Source: Lichenifustis flavocetrariae (GTDB lineage Bacteria > Pseudomonadota > Alphaproteobacteria > Rhizobiales > Beijerinckiaceae). From it: a stretch of DNA of 47,201 bases. The notes under the pieces were generated by a model. That model saw only the letters and a list, made by a program, of their open reading frames with translations. It was not told the DNA's origin and did not search any database. The stretch covers positions 1 through 47,201 of the forward strand of contig NZ_JAMOIM010000037.1 in NCBI RefSeq assembly GCF_026130545.1, given 5' to 3'. Positions 1 through 7,156 of the stretch are shown here, piece after piece (position 1 is the first letter of the stretch; every line of letters starts with the position of its first letter). The position numbers were made by a program, and so were the translations under genes.

Positions 1-1
1 C

Positions 2-469
2 ATCCATCCGGAAAAATGGATGTGGCACATCGTCGGCGACCATGAAAAGCGCGCCTTCATCGGAACCAAGGCCCAGGCTGTGCTCGACACCATCGCGGCT
101 CATTATAACGAGATCAGCACCTGCCTGTCGGAGGATCGCTACTCATACAAACCCATCTTCATGCGCAGCCAAGACGGTGAAACCTCCGCCGAGGATTGGG
201 CTAACGGCTTCCACGGGGCAATGCGTCTCGGGCTCGACCACTGGAAGCCGGTGTTCGAAACCTTCGACGTCGCCGCGCCCGTCATGACCATCCTTGTCCA
301 CTGCACCGACCCGGACGGGATCTCAATCTACGGCGATGAGATCCAAAACATTCTACCAGACCATCTAAAAGATCGCTGGATGGTCATCCGCGAAGCCGTC
401 CACGCCGTCTTCGATCAGTGCGCGCCCCTTCGGGCGGCCACCGCGGAAAGCGGGGCTCGAACAGCATAG
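2..469 (+). CDS. UPF0149 (YecA/YgfB-like) family protein, 5' partial
   Basis: The frame is open to the left window edge, so only the C-terminal ~155 residues are present; the internal ATG at 20 is probably not the true start. The stretch DWANGFHGAMRLGLDHWKPV is typical of the UPF0149/YecA family, whose members carry an aspartate-tryptophan-glycine-rich helical core and often a C-terminal SEC-C zinc motif. No SEC-C cysteines are seen here; the tail (LRAATAESGARTA) is short and low in complexity. The biochemical role of the family is not established. Family membership rests on this one motif and the helical, acidic composition. Confidence 0.7.
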   Translation: MHPEKWMWHIVGDHEKRAFIGTKAQAVLDTIAAHYNEISTCLSEDRYSYKPIFMRSQDGETSAEDWANGFHGAMRLGLDHWKPVFETFDVAAPVMTILVHCTDPDGISIYGDEIQNILPDHLKDRWMVIREAVHAVFDQCAPLRAATAESGARTA

Positions 470-728
470 TACGCGTTGAGGATGGTGCTGATGACCGTGC
501 TTATCAGTCCGCAGCGGCCGGCCCCCACGCCACACCGCCACCTCACGCCTAGCTCCGCCCGATCGAGGACCAAGTGGGGGGCTCATGACGGATACGAAGG
601 GGAGGCTGACCAGGCAGTTATGCGACTATCAAATAGAGAGCCGCCCGAAGAAGACTATGAGTCAGATTGGCGTCTTGGCCGCGTCGAGCCGGATGCTCCT
701 AGCGAGGAGCAATCAGGCAGATCGGTGT
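470..728. other. Stretch without a recognisable gene
   Basis: No reading frame here has a start, a ribosome binding site and a recognisable product. The short open frames on either strand have biased composition and no familiar motif. The stretch separates the UPF0149 gene from the end of a truncated protease gene on the other strand and may be junk left by the event that cut the protease. Confidence 0.5.
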
Positions 729-1064
729 TCAGCGATGTTGATGATTAGACCAATGCGGTTGTACAGTGAACGCCTTCCCGCCCGCCGCCACGATATGCGG
801 CTTGCCTAACGCCGCGGCCGCCCCGCCCGTCTTCGGCTCGACCCCGTCCACCCGCAGAAAACTCGCCTCGACCTCGCCCTTGATGCCGAAATTGACGCTC
901 TGCGGCACCGTGTTGGTGGCCATCAGCGCCGCGACGTGGTTCATGCACGCCGCCGTCACGCCGAGGAGATTGCCTGTCACGTCGAGCACCGGGCCGCCGG
1001 AATTGCCGGGCTGGACGGTGGCGGTCACCTGAAACTCGGTCGTGTCGATCCGGATGCGTCTCAT
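729..1064 (-). pseudogene. Trypsin-like (HtrA/S1C-type) serine protease, C-terminal fragment
   Basis: The 111-residue frame starts at what would be the last beta-strands of a trypsin fold. It carries the nucleophile motif VQPGNSGGPVLD, with the catalytic serine in GNSGGP, followed by a GxLLGV strand. The catalytic His and Asp belong to the missing N-terminal half, so the product cannot be an active protease by itself. The frame begins with an ATG that overlaps the stop codon of the upstream PIN-domain gene (ATGA), so it may still be translated by coupling. The C-terminal tail (VQPHWSNHQHR) does not look native. The likeliest reading is a protease gene cut when the toxin-antitoxin pair landed in it. 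A real small partner protein is possible but less likely. Confidence 0.6.
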
Positions 1065-1651
1065 AGCGATTGCGCATAGGGTCGGAGCACATCCACCGTC
1101 TCGGTCAGTCCGTTCGCTTCCATATCCATGAGGAGCCTATCGGCCGACCGCTCCGACCTCTTCATGCGCTCCCGCATGCGTCGGACAGCGGCGACGGCCT
1201 TGCCAGTGTCGAGAGCGATGGTGTCGGCGATGAACGCGTCCGTCGATCGCGCTTCGATGTTGAGGTGTCCGAGAATCTCGGTCGGAAAGTGCTTCAGGTT
1301 TTCGGTGACGATGACCGCAGCCTGGGTTTTCAATGCAGCGGCCACGACATGCGCGTCCCCTCGATCCGGCAGACTCTCGCACACGCAGAGGAACGTCTCG
1401 AAGTCGGACACCATGGCGTCCTCGAAGGCGTCTTCCATGACGGCGATCGCCCGTCTGGCTTTCGCTTCGGCGCCGGTGATCTGCCGTCCCGCCATTATCT
1501 GGACGATGGCTCGCTCCGTCTCATCGAGCACCGGCCTCGACCATCGCACGCGAAAGAATTCCGCTTCCGCCAATGAGAGCAGCAGATTGCGCGGCAGGAC
1601 GCTGGCAAGCGAGCAGGCATCCACAAAGGCTGTGAAGCTTTTCGCGAACAC
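1061..1651 (-). CDS. PIN-domain protein, probable VapC-like toxin
   Basis: The 196-residue product has a PIN ribonuclease layout: D11 in FVDACSL, acidic residues around E44 in VLDETERA, D96/D99 in LPDRGDAHVVAAAL, and the closing strand AAVIVTENLKHFP. PIN toxins cleave RNA with these metal-binding acids and are held inactive by a cognate antitoxin. The start is a GTG at 1651. It lies three bases after the antitoxin stop codon and in the same frame, with only one sense codon (GCC) between TGA and GTG, so no upstream start is possible. About 60 C-terminal residues beyond the PIN core are charged and helical. Type II toxin-antitoxin assignment comes from the pairing and order (antitoxin first). 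The target RNA is unknown. Confidence 0.75.
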   Translation of the reverse strand: MFAKSFTAFVDACSLASVLPRNLLLSLAEAEFFRVRWSRPVLDETERAIVQIMAGRQITGAEAKARRAIAVMEDAFEDAMVSDFETFLCVCESLPDRGDAHVVAAALKTQAAVIVTENLKHFPTEILGHLNIEARSTDAFIADTIALDTGKAVAAVRRMRERMKRSERSADRLLMDMEANGLTETVDVLRPYAQSL

Positions 1652-1654
1652 GGC

Positions 1655-2113
1655 TCAGAGCAACGCCGCATCCATTTCTGCGAGTGCCCCGAGCGCTTTG
1701 CTGCGCTTCTCATCCCTCGCATTTTTGTAGGCGAACAGATCCTCCGCCTTGATGCGCCGATGACGGCCCACCTTGCTGTGCTTGATCTTGCCCGTGTCGA
1801 TCAACGTGACGAGGTAAGGCCGGGATACGTTGAGGATGTCGGCCGCCTGCTGTGTGGTGAGCATCTGGCTGACGGGAACAAGCGTCACGGCATCGCCCCG
1901 GCCGATGTGGCGCAGCAGCTCCATGAGCATGGTCGACAGCCCGGGCGTCAACACGATCTCGGCTGTCTTCGTCTCCTCGTCGAAGATGCGCAGCTTCGTG
2001 TCCTGGCCGCTGGCATGGGCCGCGAGGATCTTGCGAAGCTGATTGGCGGCCGCCCTCTCATCCGCCGATGGCAGTCGGCGGCCGAGCGGTTCGGCTTTGG
2101 CTGGCATGGTCAT
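1655..2113 (-). CDS. Excisionase-type HTH protein, probable antitoxin of the PIN toxin
   Basis: The product is 152 residues. The C-terminal half holds a MerR/excisionase-like winged helix at about 86-135 (LTTQQAADILNVSRPYLVTL followed by KVGRHRRIKAEDL), which binds DNA. The N-terminal ~80 residues are charged and helical. Antitoxins with this fold are found upstream of PIN toxins of the size seen next door; in such pairs the antitoxin binds the toxin and represses the operon. The start at 2113 has a GGAG about seven bases upstream; an ATG two codons later (2107) is an alternative. The gene and its partner are almost contiguous, so they form one operon whose promoter should lie in 2114-2200. 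Confidence 0.75.
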   Translation of the reverse strand: MTMPAKAEPLGRRLPSADERAAANQLRKILAAHASGQDTKLRIFDEETKTAEIVLTPGLSTMLMELLRHIGRGDAVTLVPVSQMLTTQQAADILNVSRPYLVTLIDTGKIKHSKVGRHRRIKAEDLFAYKNARDEKRSKALGALAEMDAALL

Positions 2114-2203
2114 GGGCGGTCTCCGTAAGCGCGATCCATAGCAAGTATTCGAAACAAACGCAAGTTACGAATGTTGCGGATAGCGCAGTGTTCCCTGGCG
2201 CTT

Positions 2204-2260
2204 CCCTTCTCCCGCGCGAGCGGGAGAAGGTGGCCTTGCGCAGCAAGGTCGGATGAGGGG
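2204..2260 (+). repeat. Palindromic intergenic repeat, copy 1
   Basis: This copy begins with the hairpin CCTTCTCCCGC / GCGGGAGAAGG, continues with a second, variable hairpin (CCTTGCGCAGCAAGG) and ends in GTCGGATGAGGGG. The same unit lies inverted at 2335-2391 and again as a pair at 45263-45366. Such REP-like units are dispersed between genes in many rhizobia and relatives. It sits downstream of nothing on the plus strand and upstream of the antitoxin operon on the minus strand. Confidence 0.8.
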
Positions 2261-2334
2261 ATGCCCGGCGTCCGAGCCGCCCTCCGCCGGCAACCCCAGC
2301 TCGCTTCGCGCGCCGTGGCCGTTGGTCAGTTCCG

Positions 2335-2391
2335 CCCTCATCCGTCACGGCTTCGCCGTGCCACCTTCTCCCGCTCGCGCGGGCGAAGGGG
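2335..2391 (-). repeat. Palindromic intergenic repeat, copy 2 (inverted)
   Basis: This is the reverse complement of the unit at 2204-2260: CCCTCATCCG, a small hairpin (CACGGCTTCGCCGTG), then CACCTTCTCCCGC facing GCGGGCGAAGGGG. The two copies stand head to head about 75 bases apart and could form one large cruciform or RNA stem. The stems differ in sequence but stay paired, which points to selection on structure. Confidence 0.8.
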
Positions 2392-2670
2392 AGCCGCTCC
2401 CCCGGCTAGCCTTCATCCGGCCCATCGCGCGCGCCGTGGATGACATGGAGACCCGCGATCCGTCCCGCTCCGGGCTCGCCGGTCAGGTCATAAGCGACGA
2501 TGGAAGGCAGGCCGGGACTCACCCTGTCATAAGTCCCTGTCATACGGCCGAGGCGGCTTGCCGCCATGTGGACGGCGCAGGTCGCCCAGGCCGATAGCTG
2601 CGGGAGAGCGACGGGCGGGCACTTGCCGGAAACGAATCGGAAGGAGCGGGCGACGCTCGGACCCTCGGGG
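2392..2670. other. Intergenic stretch, possible gene relic
   Basis: No intact gene is seen. On the minus strand a frame at about 2406-2560 reads GLPSIVAYDLTGEPGAG followed by RIAGLHVI. It faintly recalls the SnoaL-like tail of SigJ-type sigma factors, but it is short, overlaps the end of the LysR gene at its upstream side and has no start of its own. I treat it as unresolved. Confidence 0.3.
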
Positions 2671-3606
2671 TCACAGGGGTGCGGTCCCTGACGGCTCGAC
2701 GGTCCGTGCCACGTCGCGAATGACGCCGCGGACCCACATCGAGAACGGATCCGCCGCACGGAGGCGGGAGAAGACCAGGGTGCTGTGAAGTTCGACATTG
2801 TCGAAGGGTGGCGCGTGCAGCACGAGGTCGAACAGTCCGGCAAAGCGCCGCGCCAGTGCGGCCGAGATGGTGGTGACCATGTCGGTCGCGGCCACGGCCG
2901 CGAGAGCGGCCATGAAATGGGGCGTCACCATGGCGATCCGCCGGGAGAGGCCGGCGGCGGCCAGGCGGGCATCGATCTCCGATTGCCCGTCGCCCAGCAG
3001 GGCGATGCCCACATGCTGATGCGTCCCATAGTCGGCCAGAGTCCACGGCCGGTGCGCCGCGGGGTGGCCCTGGCGCATCACCAGGGTCAGGCGGTCCTCA
3101 CCGACGATCTCGCTATGGACGCCGGGAGGCAGCGGCGTGGACGAGAGCGCGAAGGCGAGATCGAGCGCGCCGCTCTCGAGACGGGCGAGCAGGTCGGCCC
3201 CATAGGCTTCGACCCGGAGATCGACCCCGGGGGCGTCGCGCGCCAGGCGCGCCATGAGGCCGGGAACGAGCAGCACCGTCTGGGCGTCGGAAGCCGCCAG
3301 GCGGAGCAGGCGACGCTCGCTTCCAGGATCGAAGAGATGCGGCCGAAACATTTCGCGCAGCGGTTGCAGGGCGGCGGCCAGTTGCGGCTGGATCGCGAGC
3401 GCCCGCGCGGTCAGGACATAACCATTCGTGGTGCGCACCAGAAGGGCATCCCCGAGCAGGTCGCGAAGCCGCGCCAGGGCGCGGCTCATGGCGGGTTGGC
3501 TCAGCCCGACATCGGCGGCGGCCCGCGTCACGTTGCGCCGACTGAGCAGCGCCTCCAGCGCGGGAAGCAGGTTCAGATCGAGGCCCGCGATATTCACATC
3601 TTGCAT
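2671..3606 (-). CDS. LysR-family transcriptional regulator
   Basis: The product of 311 residues has an N-terminal winged HTH (LDLNLLPALEALLSRRNVTR, then LSQPAMSRALARLRDLLGD) and a LysR effector-binding domain from about residue 90 to the end. I chose ATG 3606 (MQDVNIAGLDLNLLP); an in-frame ATG at 3618 adds four residues. The open frame continues far upstream, but that part is only the antisense of the neighbouring gene. The regulator stands divergently to the NAD-dependent epimerase-like gene at 3682, with a 12-bp palindrome in between. The usual LysR logic would be self-repression and effector-dependent activation of that gene. Confidence 0.9.
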   Translation of the reverse strand: MQDVNIAGLDLNLLPALEALLSRRNVTRAAADVGLSQPAMSRALARLRDLLGDALLVRTTNGYVLTARALAIQPQLAAALQPLREMFRPHLFDPGSERRLLRLAASDAQTVLLVPGLMARLARDAPGVDLRVEAYGADLLARLESGALDLAFALSSTPLPPGVHSEIVGEDRLTLVMRQGHPAAHRPWTLADYGTHQHVGIALLGDGQSEIDARLAAAGLSRRIAMVTPHFMAALAAVAATDMVTTISAALARRFAGLFDLVLHAPPFDNVELHSTLVFSRLRAADPFSMWVRGVIRDVARTVEPSGTAPL

Positions 3607-3608
3607 GA

Positions 3609-3620
3609 TTATGATCATAA
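3609..3620. promoter_or_regulatory. Perfect 12-bp palindrome, possible LysR operator
   Basis: TTATGATCATAA is a perfect inverted repeat in the 75-base gap between the divergent LysR and epimerase-like genes. It overlaps the two possible LysR starts (3606 and 3618). LysR proteins bind dyads in such divergent gaps, classically T-N11-A. The position fits autoregulation, but this is inferred from sequence only. Confidence 0.4.
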
Positions 3621-3681
3621 CAATGCATTTCCGACATGAACAGGCGTGTCCTAAGCTCTTTCCATGATGTTGGAGGACAGC

Positions 3682-4650
3682 ATGAGCGAGAGAATTGTCG
3701 TCGTCGGCTACGGCGCCTGCGGCCGTGCCACCGTCGAGGCCTTGATACGGCGCAACCGCGGAACGGTCGCCGTGGCGCAGCGGACACGACCCACGGATCT
3801 GCCGCAGACGATCGAATTCAGGCCTTGCGACGTGCTCGATCCGGGCGCCGTCCAGCAGGCCCTGTTCGGCGCGACCCAGGTGGTGCTCTCGATCGGCCTT
3901 CCCTACGATAGCCGCGTCTGGAGGACGGCGTGGCCCCGCGCGATGACCAATGTCGTCGAGGCCTGCGCGGCCACGGGCGCCCGTCTGGTCTTCATCGACA
4001 ATCTCTACATGATGGGGCCCCAGCGTGAGCCGCTGCGGGAAGACATGGCCCTCTCGGACTATGGCGCAAAACCGGCCATCCGGTCCGAGGTGACGCGGAT
4101 CTGGATGGCGGCCGCCTCGGCTGGCCGGGCCCGGATCACGGCGCTCCGGCCGCCGGACTTTTACGGTCCTGGCGTGGGCCTCTCCCACCTCGGCACCTCA
4201 ACGTTCGGCGCCCTCGCCAAAGGCAAGCCCGCATTCCTGATCGCGCCACCCGACACGCCTCACGATTTCGCCTATGTGCCCGACATCGGGCGAGCCGTGG
4301 TGACCCTGCTCGAGGCACCCGACGACGCCTTTGGCCGGGCGTGGAACATGCCCTGCGCGCCCACCCGCACGCCGCGCGAAATCCTGAGGCTGGGTGCCGA
4401 GGCGCTCGGCGTGAAGCTGAGGATCCGGACGGTGCCGCTCTCGCTCCTGCCGGTGCTCGGACTGGTCTCGCCCTTCCTGCGCGAAGTCGCGGAGATGCGC
4501 TTCACCTTCGATCGGCCCTATGAGGTCGATGCGTCGCAATTCAAGCGGCGCTTCTGGTCCGACGTCACGCCCTTCGACATCGGCGCTCCCGCAACGGCAC
4601 GCTCCTTCCCGGCCGATGCTCCGTCCGCGCAGAGCGTCGCGCTCGCCTGA
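3682..4650 (+). CDS. NAD(P)-dependent epimerase/dehydratase-family (extended SDR) protein
   Basis: The 322-residue product opens with a Rossmann motif (RIVVVGYGACGRATVEALI, a GxGxxG variant) and resembles atypical extended SDRs of the NmrA/epimerase type. Strands such as VVLSIGLPYDSRVW and LVFIDNLYMMGP, and the ITALRPPDFYGPGVG loop, are typical of the family. The usual YxxxK pair is not clear; in its place there is SDYGAKPAIRSEV. I chose ATG 3682 because GGAGGA lies six bases upstream; ATG 3664 has no such site. The gene stands alone and is divergent from a LysR regulator, which probably controls it. The substrate cannot be told. Confidence 0.8.
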   Translation: MSERIVVVGYGACGRATVEALIRRNRGTVAVAQRTRPTDLPQTIEFRPCDVLDPGAVQQALFGATQVVLSIGLPYDSRVWRTAWPRAMTNVVEACAATGARLVFIDNLYMMGPQREPLREDMALSDYGAKPAIRSEVTRIWMAAASAGRARITALRPPDFYGPGVGLSHLGTSTFGALAKGKPAFLIAPPDTPHDFAYVPDIGRAVVTLLEAPDDAFGRAWNMPCAPTRTPREILRLGAEALGVKLRIRTVPLSLLPVLGLVSPFLREVAEMRFTFDRPYEVDASQFKRRFWSDVTPFDIGAPATARSFPADAPSAQSVALA

Positions 4651-4705
4651 TCAAGTCAGGGGCCGCGCCTGGAGCACACCGGGCAGGCCGCGCGACGCCG
4701 GACGC

Positions 4706-6169
4706 CTATCGCGCCGGGACCGCGGCGCGGGCCAGCGGATAGAGCGCCCGGTAGCGCTCGTAGGCCTCCGCATAGGCCGGCACCAGGGCCGGGTCCGGCT
4801 CGATCGTGGCCTTGATGGCCGGCGGCGGCATGAAGCGCACGGGATCGCCGCCGAGCGCCGCCGCCATGGCGAGCCTCGCCGCACCGAGCGCGGCACCCAC
4901 GTCGGCATCGGCGCCGAGGTCGAGCGGCCGGTTCAGGATGCTGGCCATGATCTTCAGCCACAGCGGCGAATTGGAGCCGCCGCCGACCGCGAAGGCGCGG
5001 GTGACCGCCGTTCCGGCCTCCTCCAGCACGCGGAGACAATCCCGGAACGCGAAGCCCACACCTTCGAGTACGGCCTGGGTCAGAGCCGTCCGCTCCGTGC
5101 TCTGGCTGAGGCCCACGAAGACCCCGCGCGCCGCCGCGTCGTTCCACGGCGTCCGTTCGCCCGACAGATAGGGAAGGAACATCACGTCGGAGGGCGCCGC
5201 GACGCTCGCCCCGAGCGCGCCCGCCAGTGTCGGGGCCGGCGCGTCGAGAATGCGGGCCAGCCAGTTGAGGCTGTCGGTGGCCGAGAGGATGACGCCCATC
5301 TGGTGCCACGTCTGCGGCAATGCGTGGCAGAAGGCATGCACGGCGCCTGCCGTATTGGGCGAAAAGCGCGCGTTCGACACGAACAGCACGCCCGAGGTGC
5401 CGAGCGACAGGAAGGCCGAGCCGGGCGTGACGGCGCCGATGCCGCAGGCCGAAGCCGCATTGTCCCCCGCCCCACCGGCCACCACCGGCGCCGTCGTCAT
5501 GCCCCAGCGGGCCGCGAGGTCCGGCTTGAGCCGGCCCGTCGCTTCCGTGCCCTCGGCCAGCCGCGGCATGTGGGAGCGATCGAGGCCGGTCGCAGCCAGA
5601 AGCGCATCCGACCAGTCGCGGCGGCCGACATCGAGCCAATAGGTGCCGGCCGAATCCGACATGTCCGACACGTAGTCGCCGATCAGGCGGAGACGAACGA
5701 AGTCCTTCGGGAGCAACACTTTGGCCACCTGGGCAAAGATCTCCGGCTCATGCCGGCGCACCCAGGCGAGTTTCGGCGCCGTGAACCCCGGCATCGCGAT
5801 ATTGCCGGTCACGGCGCGCGCCTCGGGGAAACTCGCCTCGATGTCGAGACATTCGTCGGCCGACCGGCCGTCGTTCCACAGGATGGCGGGCCGCAGCACG
5901 CGGTCCTGCGCATCGAGCAGCGTCGCCCCATGCATGTGGCCCGACAGGCCGATGCCGCGCACCGCCGCCATCGCGGCGGGATGCGCCGCCTTCAACCCGT
6001 CGAGCGTCTTGGCCACGGCCGCCCACCAATGTTCCGGATCCTGTTCCGACCAGCCCGGCCGGGGGCGCGAAACGGCCACGGGCTCCGACACCGTCCCCCA
6101 CGTGGTCCCCTCCTCGTCGATCAGGATGGTCTTGACCGACGTGGTCCCCAGATCGATGCCGATGAACAT
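4706..6169 (-). CDS. xylB: Xylulokinase (FGGY-family carbohydrate kinase)
   Basis: The 487-residue length is normal for xylulokinase. The N-terminal phosphate loop is GIDLGTTSVKTILID (residues 4-18). Next come GLSGHMHGATLLD and LRPAILWNDGRS, then the catalytic-base region GGAGDNAASACGIG, and the C-terminal FGGY nucleotide motif AFAVGGGSNSPLWLKIMA. The enzyme phosphorylates D-xylulose with ATP, feeding the pentose phosphate pathway. No xylose isomerase or sugar transporter lies next to it here, so it appears detached from a xylose operon. A related FGGY kinase with another pentulose substrate cannot be excluded, but the GHMHGA and WNDGRS motifs favour XylB. Confidence 0.9.
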   Translation of the reverse strand: MFIGIDLGTTSVKTILIDEEGTTWGTVSEPVAVSRPRPGWSEQDPEHWWAAVAKTLDGLKAAHPAAMAAVRGIGLSGHMHGATLLDAQDRVLRPAILWNDGRSADECLDIEASFPEARAVTGNIAMPGFTAPKLAWVRRHEPEIFAQVAKVLLPKDFVRLRLIGDYVSDMSDSAGTYWLDVGRRDWSDALLAATGLDRSHMPRLAEGTEATGRLKPDLAARWGMTTAPVVAGGAGDNAASACGIGAVTPGSAFLSLGTSGVLFVSNARFSPNTAGAVHAFCHALPQTWHQMGVILSATDSLNWLARILDAPAPTLAGALGASVAAPSDVMFLPYLSGERTPWNDAAARGVFVGLSQSTERTALTQAVLEGVGFAFRDCLRVLEEAGTAVTRAFAVGGGSNSPLWLKIMASILNRPLDLGADADVGAALGAARLAMAAALGGDPVRFMPPPAIKATIEPDPALVPAYAEAYERYRALYPLARAAVPAR

Positions 6170-6272
6170 GGCGTCTCCACTCTATTCTCTTGTCGCACCG
6201 TCTGGCCGGAGCGCGCCGGAACCCCGCGGCGCGGAAGTCGTTCCGGGACATACCATTGTTCGGAGAGGCCCC

Positions 6273-6689
6273 ATGCCGCAAGCCCTCACGCGCCTGACCC
6301 TGGATACGCACGGTCAGGGCTTTTACGAGATGACGCGCCCTATCGCCGACTGGGTGGCGCAGCAGCATCCGCGTGTCGCGCTGCTCACGGTGTTCTGCCG
6401 CCATACATCGGCATCGCTGTTGATCCAGGAAAATGCCGACCCGACCGTTCGGGAGGATCTTTCGCGTTTTCTCGCGGCCCTCGCCCCGGAGGACGGCCGC
6501 TACGAGCACAGCGATGAGGGGCCCGACGACATGCCGGCCCATCTCCGCAGCATGGTGACGCAGACGTCGCTCACCATTCCGGTCGAACACGGGCGCCCGC
6601 TGCTCGGAACCTGGCAGGGTATCTATCTCGCCGAGCATCGGCGTCGCCCTCACCGGCGCGAAGTCGTGCTGCACCTCCTAGCGGAGTGA
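6273..6689 (+). CDS. yjbQ: YjbQ/UPF0047 family protein (secondary thiamine-phosphate synthase type)
   Basis: The 138-residue product carries the whole family signature: VFCRHTSASLLIQENADP, then GPDDMPAHLRSM, then GTWQGIYLAEHR near the C-terminus. Some members show weak thiamine-phosphate synthase activity, but the physiological role of the family is unsettled. ATG 6273 is preceded by GGAGAG at 6262-6267. The start lies about 100 bases from the divergent xylB start, so the two may share a promoter region, without an obvious functional tie. Confidence 0.9.
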   Translation: MPQALTRLTLDTHGQGFYEMTRPIADWVAQQHPRVALLTVFCRHTSASLLIQENADPTVREDLSRFLAALAPEDGRYEHSDEGPDDMPAHLRSMVTQTSLTIPVEHGRPLLGTWQGIYLAEHRRRPHRREVVLHLLAE

Positions 6690-6691
6690 TG

Positions 6692-6731
6692 TTGACAAAC
6701 CTCGCTCACGCCTACATGTTCCTGTTATGTT
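6692..6731 (+). promoter_or_regulatory. Possible sigma-70-type promoter of the small gene at 6750
   Basis: A perfect TTGACA lies at 6692-6697, just behind the yjbQ stop codon. The best -10 candidates, around TACATG (6713-6718), are poor matches at 15-16 bases spacing. The downstream gene has its own strong GGAGG site at 6738-6742, consistent with separate transcription. Confidence 0.3.
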
Positions 6732-6749
6732 CTAGCCGGAGGCGGTGCG

Positions 6750-7007
6750 ATGGCGCAAAAAACCCTCTTCTTCGTCCAGCCCTATGTGGTGCGGAAGCAC
6801 AAATTGATGGCCAGTGGGGCGCAAACCTATCTGAGCAGCGGCGAAGCGCTCGAAGCGGGCGTGGACCTTGCCCGGCGCCGGGCCGGGATCGTGGTGATGT
6901 CCCAGTCCTATGACACGGAACGTCAGGTCATGAGCAGACCGACGGTGCTGCGCATTCATGGTCGCGTTCCCGACGATTGGACCATAGCCTTGCGACAAGC
7001 CGCCTAA
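6750..7007 (+). CDS. Small conserved hypothetical protein
   Basis: The product is 85 residues, with GGAGG seven bases before the ATG. It opens with a strand-like FFVQPYVVR, followed by a helix rich in Ala and Glu (SGEALEAGVDLARRRAGIVV) and a C-terminal VLRIHGRVPDD. The layout resembles small single-domain proteins common in Hyphomicrobiales, where a FVQ(P/A)Y start and an AGVVV centre recur; that likeness is from memory. There is no signal peptide or membrane segment. The function is unknown. Codon use and the ribosome binding site make it a real gene. Confidence 0.65.
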   Translation: MAQKTLFFVQPYVVRKHKLMASGAQTYLSSGEALEAGVDLARRRAGIVVMSQSYDTERQVMSRPTVLRIHGRVPDDWTIALRQAA

Positions 7008-7156
7008 AGCTTGAGACTCTCGATGGAGGCGCCTCCAGAGAGGCCTTAGGGGTGCGCTCGACGTGGCTATCGGGCGAGCCGCGTGCAAACGAGGTAGCGC
7101 TTTTTCCGGCGAGGCCGCATAACGACACAACGGATCGAAACGCGTCCCGGAGTGTC

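Noticed and set aside
2406-2843. Possible SigJ-like sigma factor end on the minus strand
   Set aside because: The likeness is confined to a short string (GLPSIVAYDLTGEPGAG, RIAGLHVI), and the frame runs as a shadow of the LysR gene. It is too weak to call.
3618-4188. Upstream extension of the LysR frame to about 505 codons
   Set aside because: The extension is antisense to the epimerase-like gene and precedes the normal LysR N-terminus, so the gene starts at 3606 or 3618.
4520-6517. Very long open frame on the plus strand opposite the xylulokinase gene
   Set aside because: It is antisense to xylB for most of its length, has an Arg/Gly/His-rich composition typical of shadow frames in GC-rich DNA and matches no family. 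The real gene in this frame region is yjbQ from 6273, read in a different frame.
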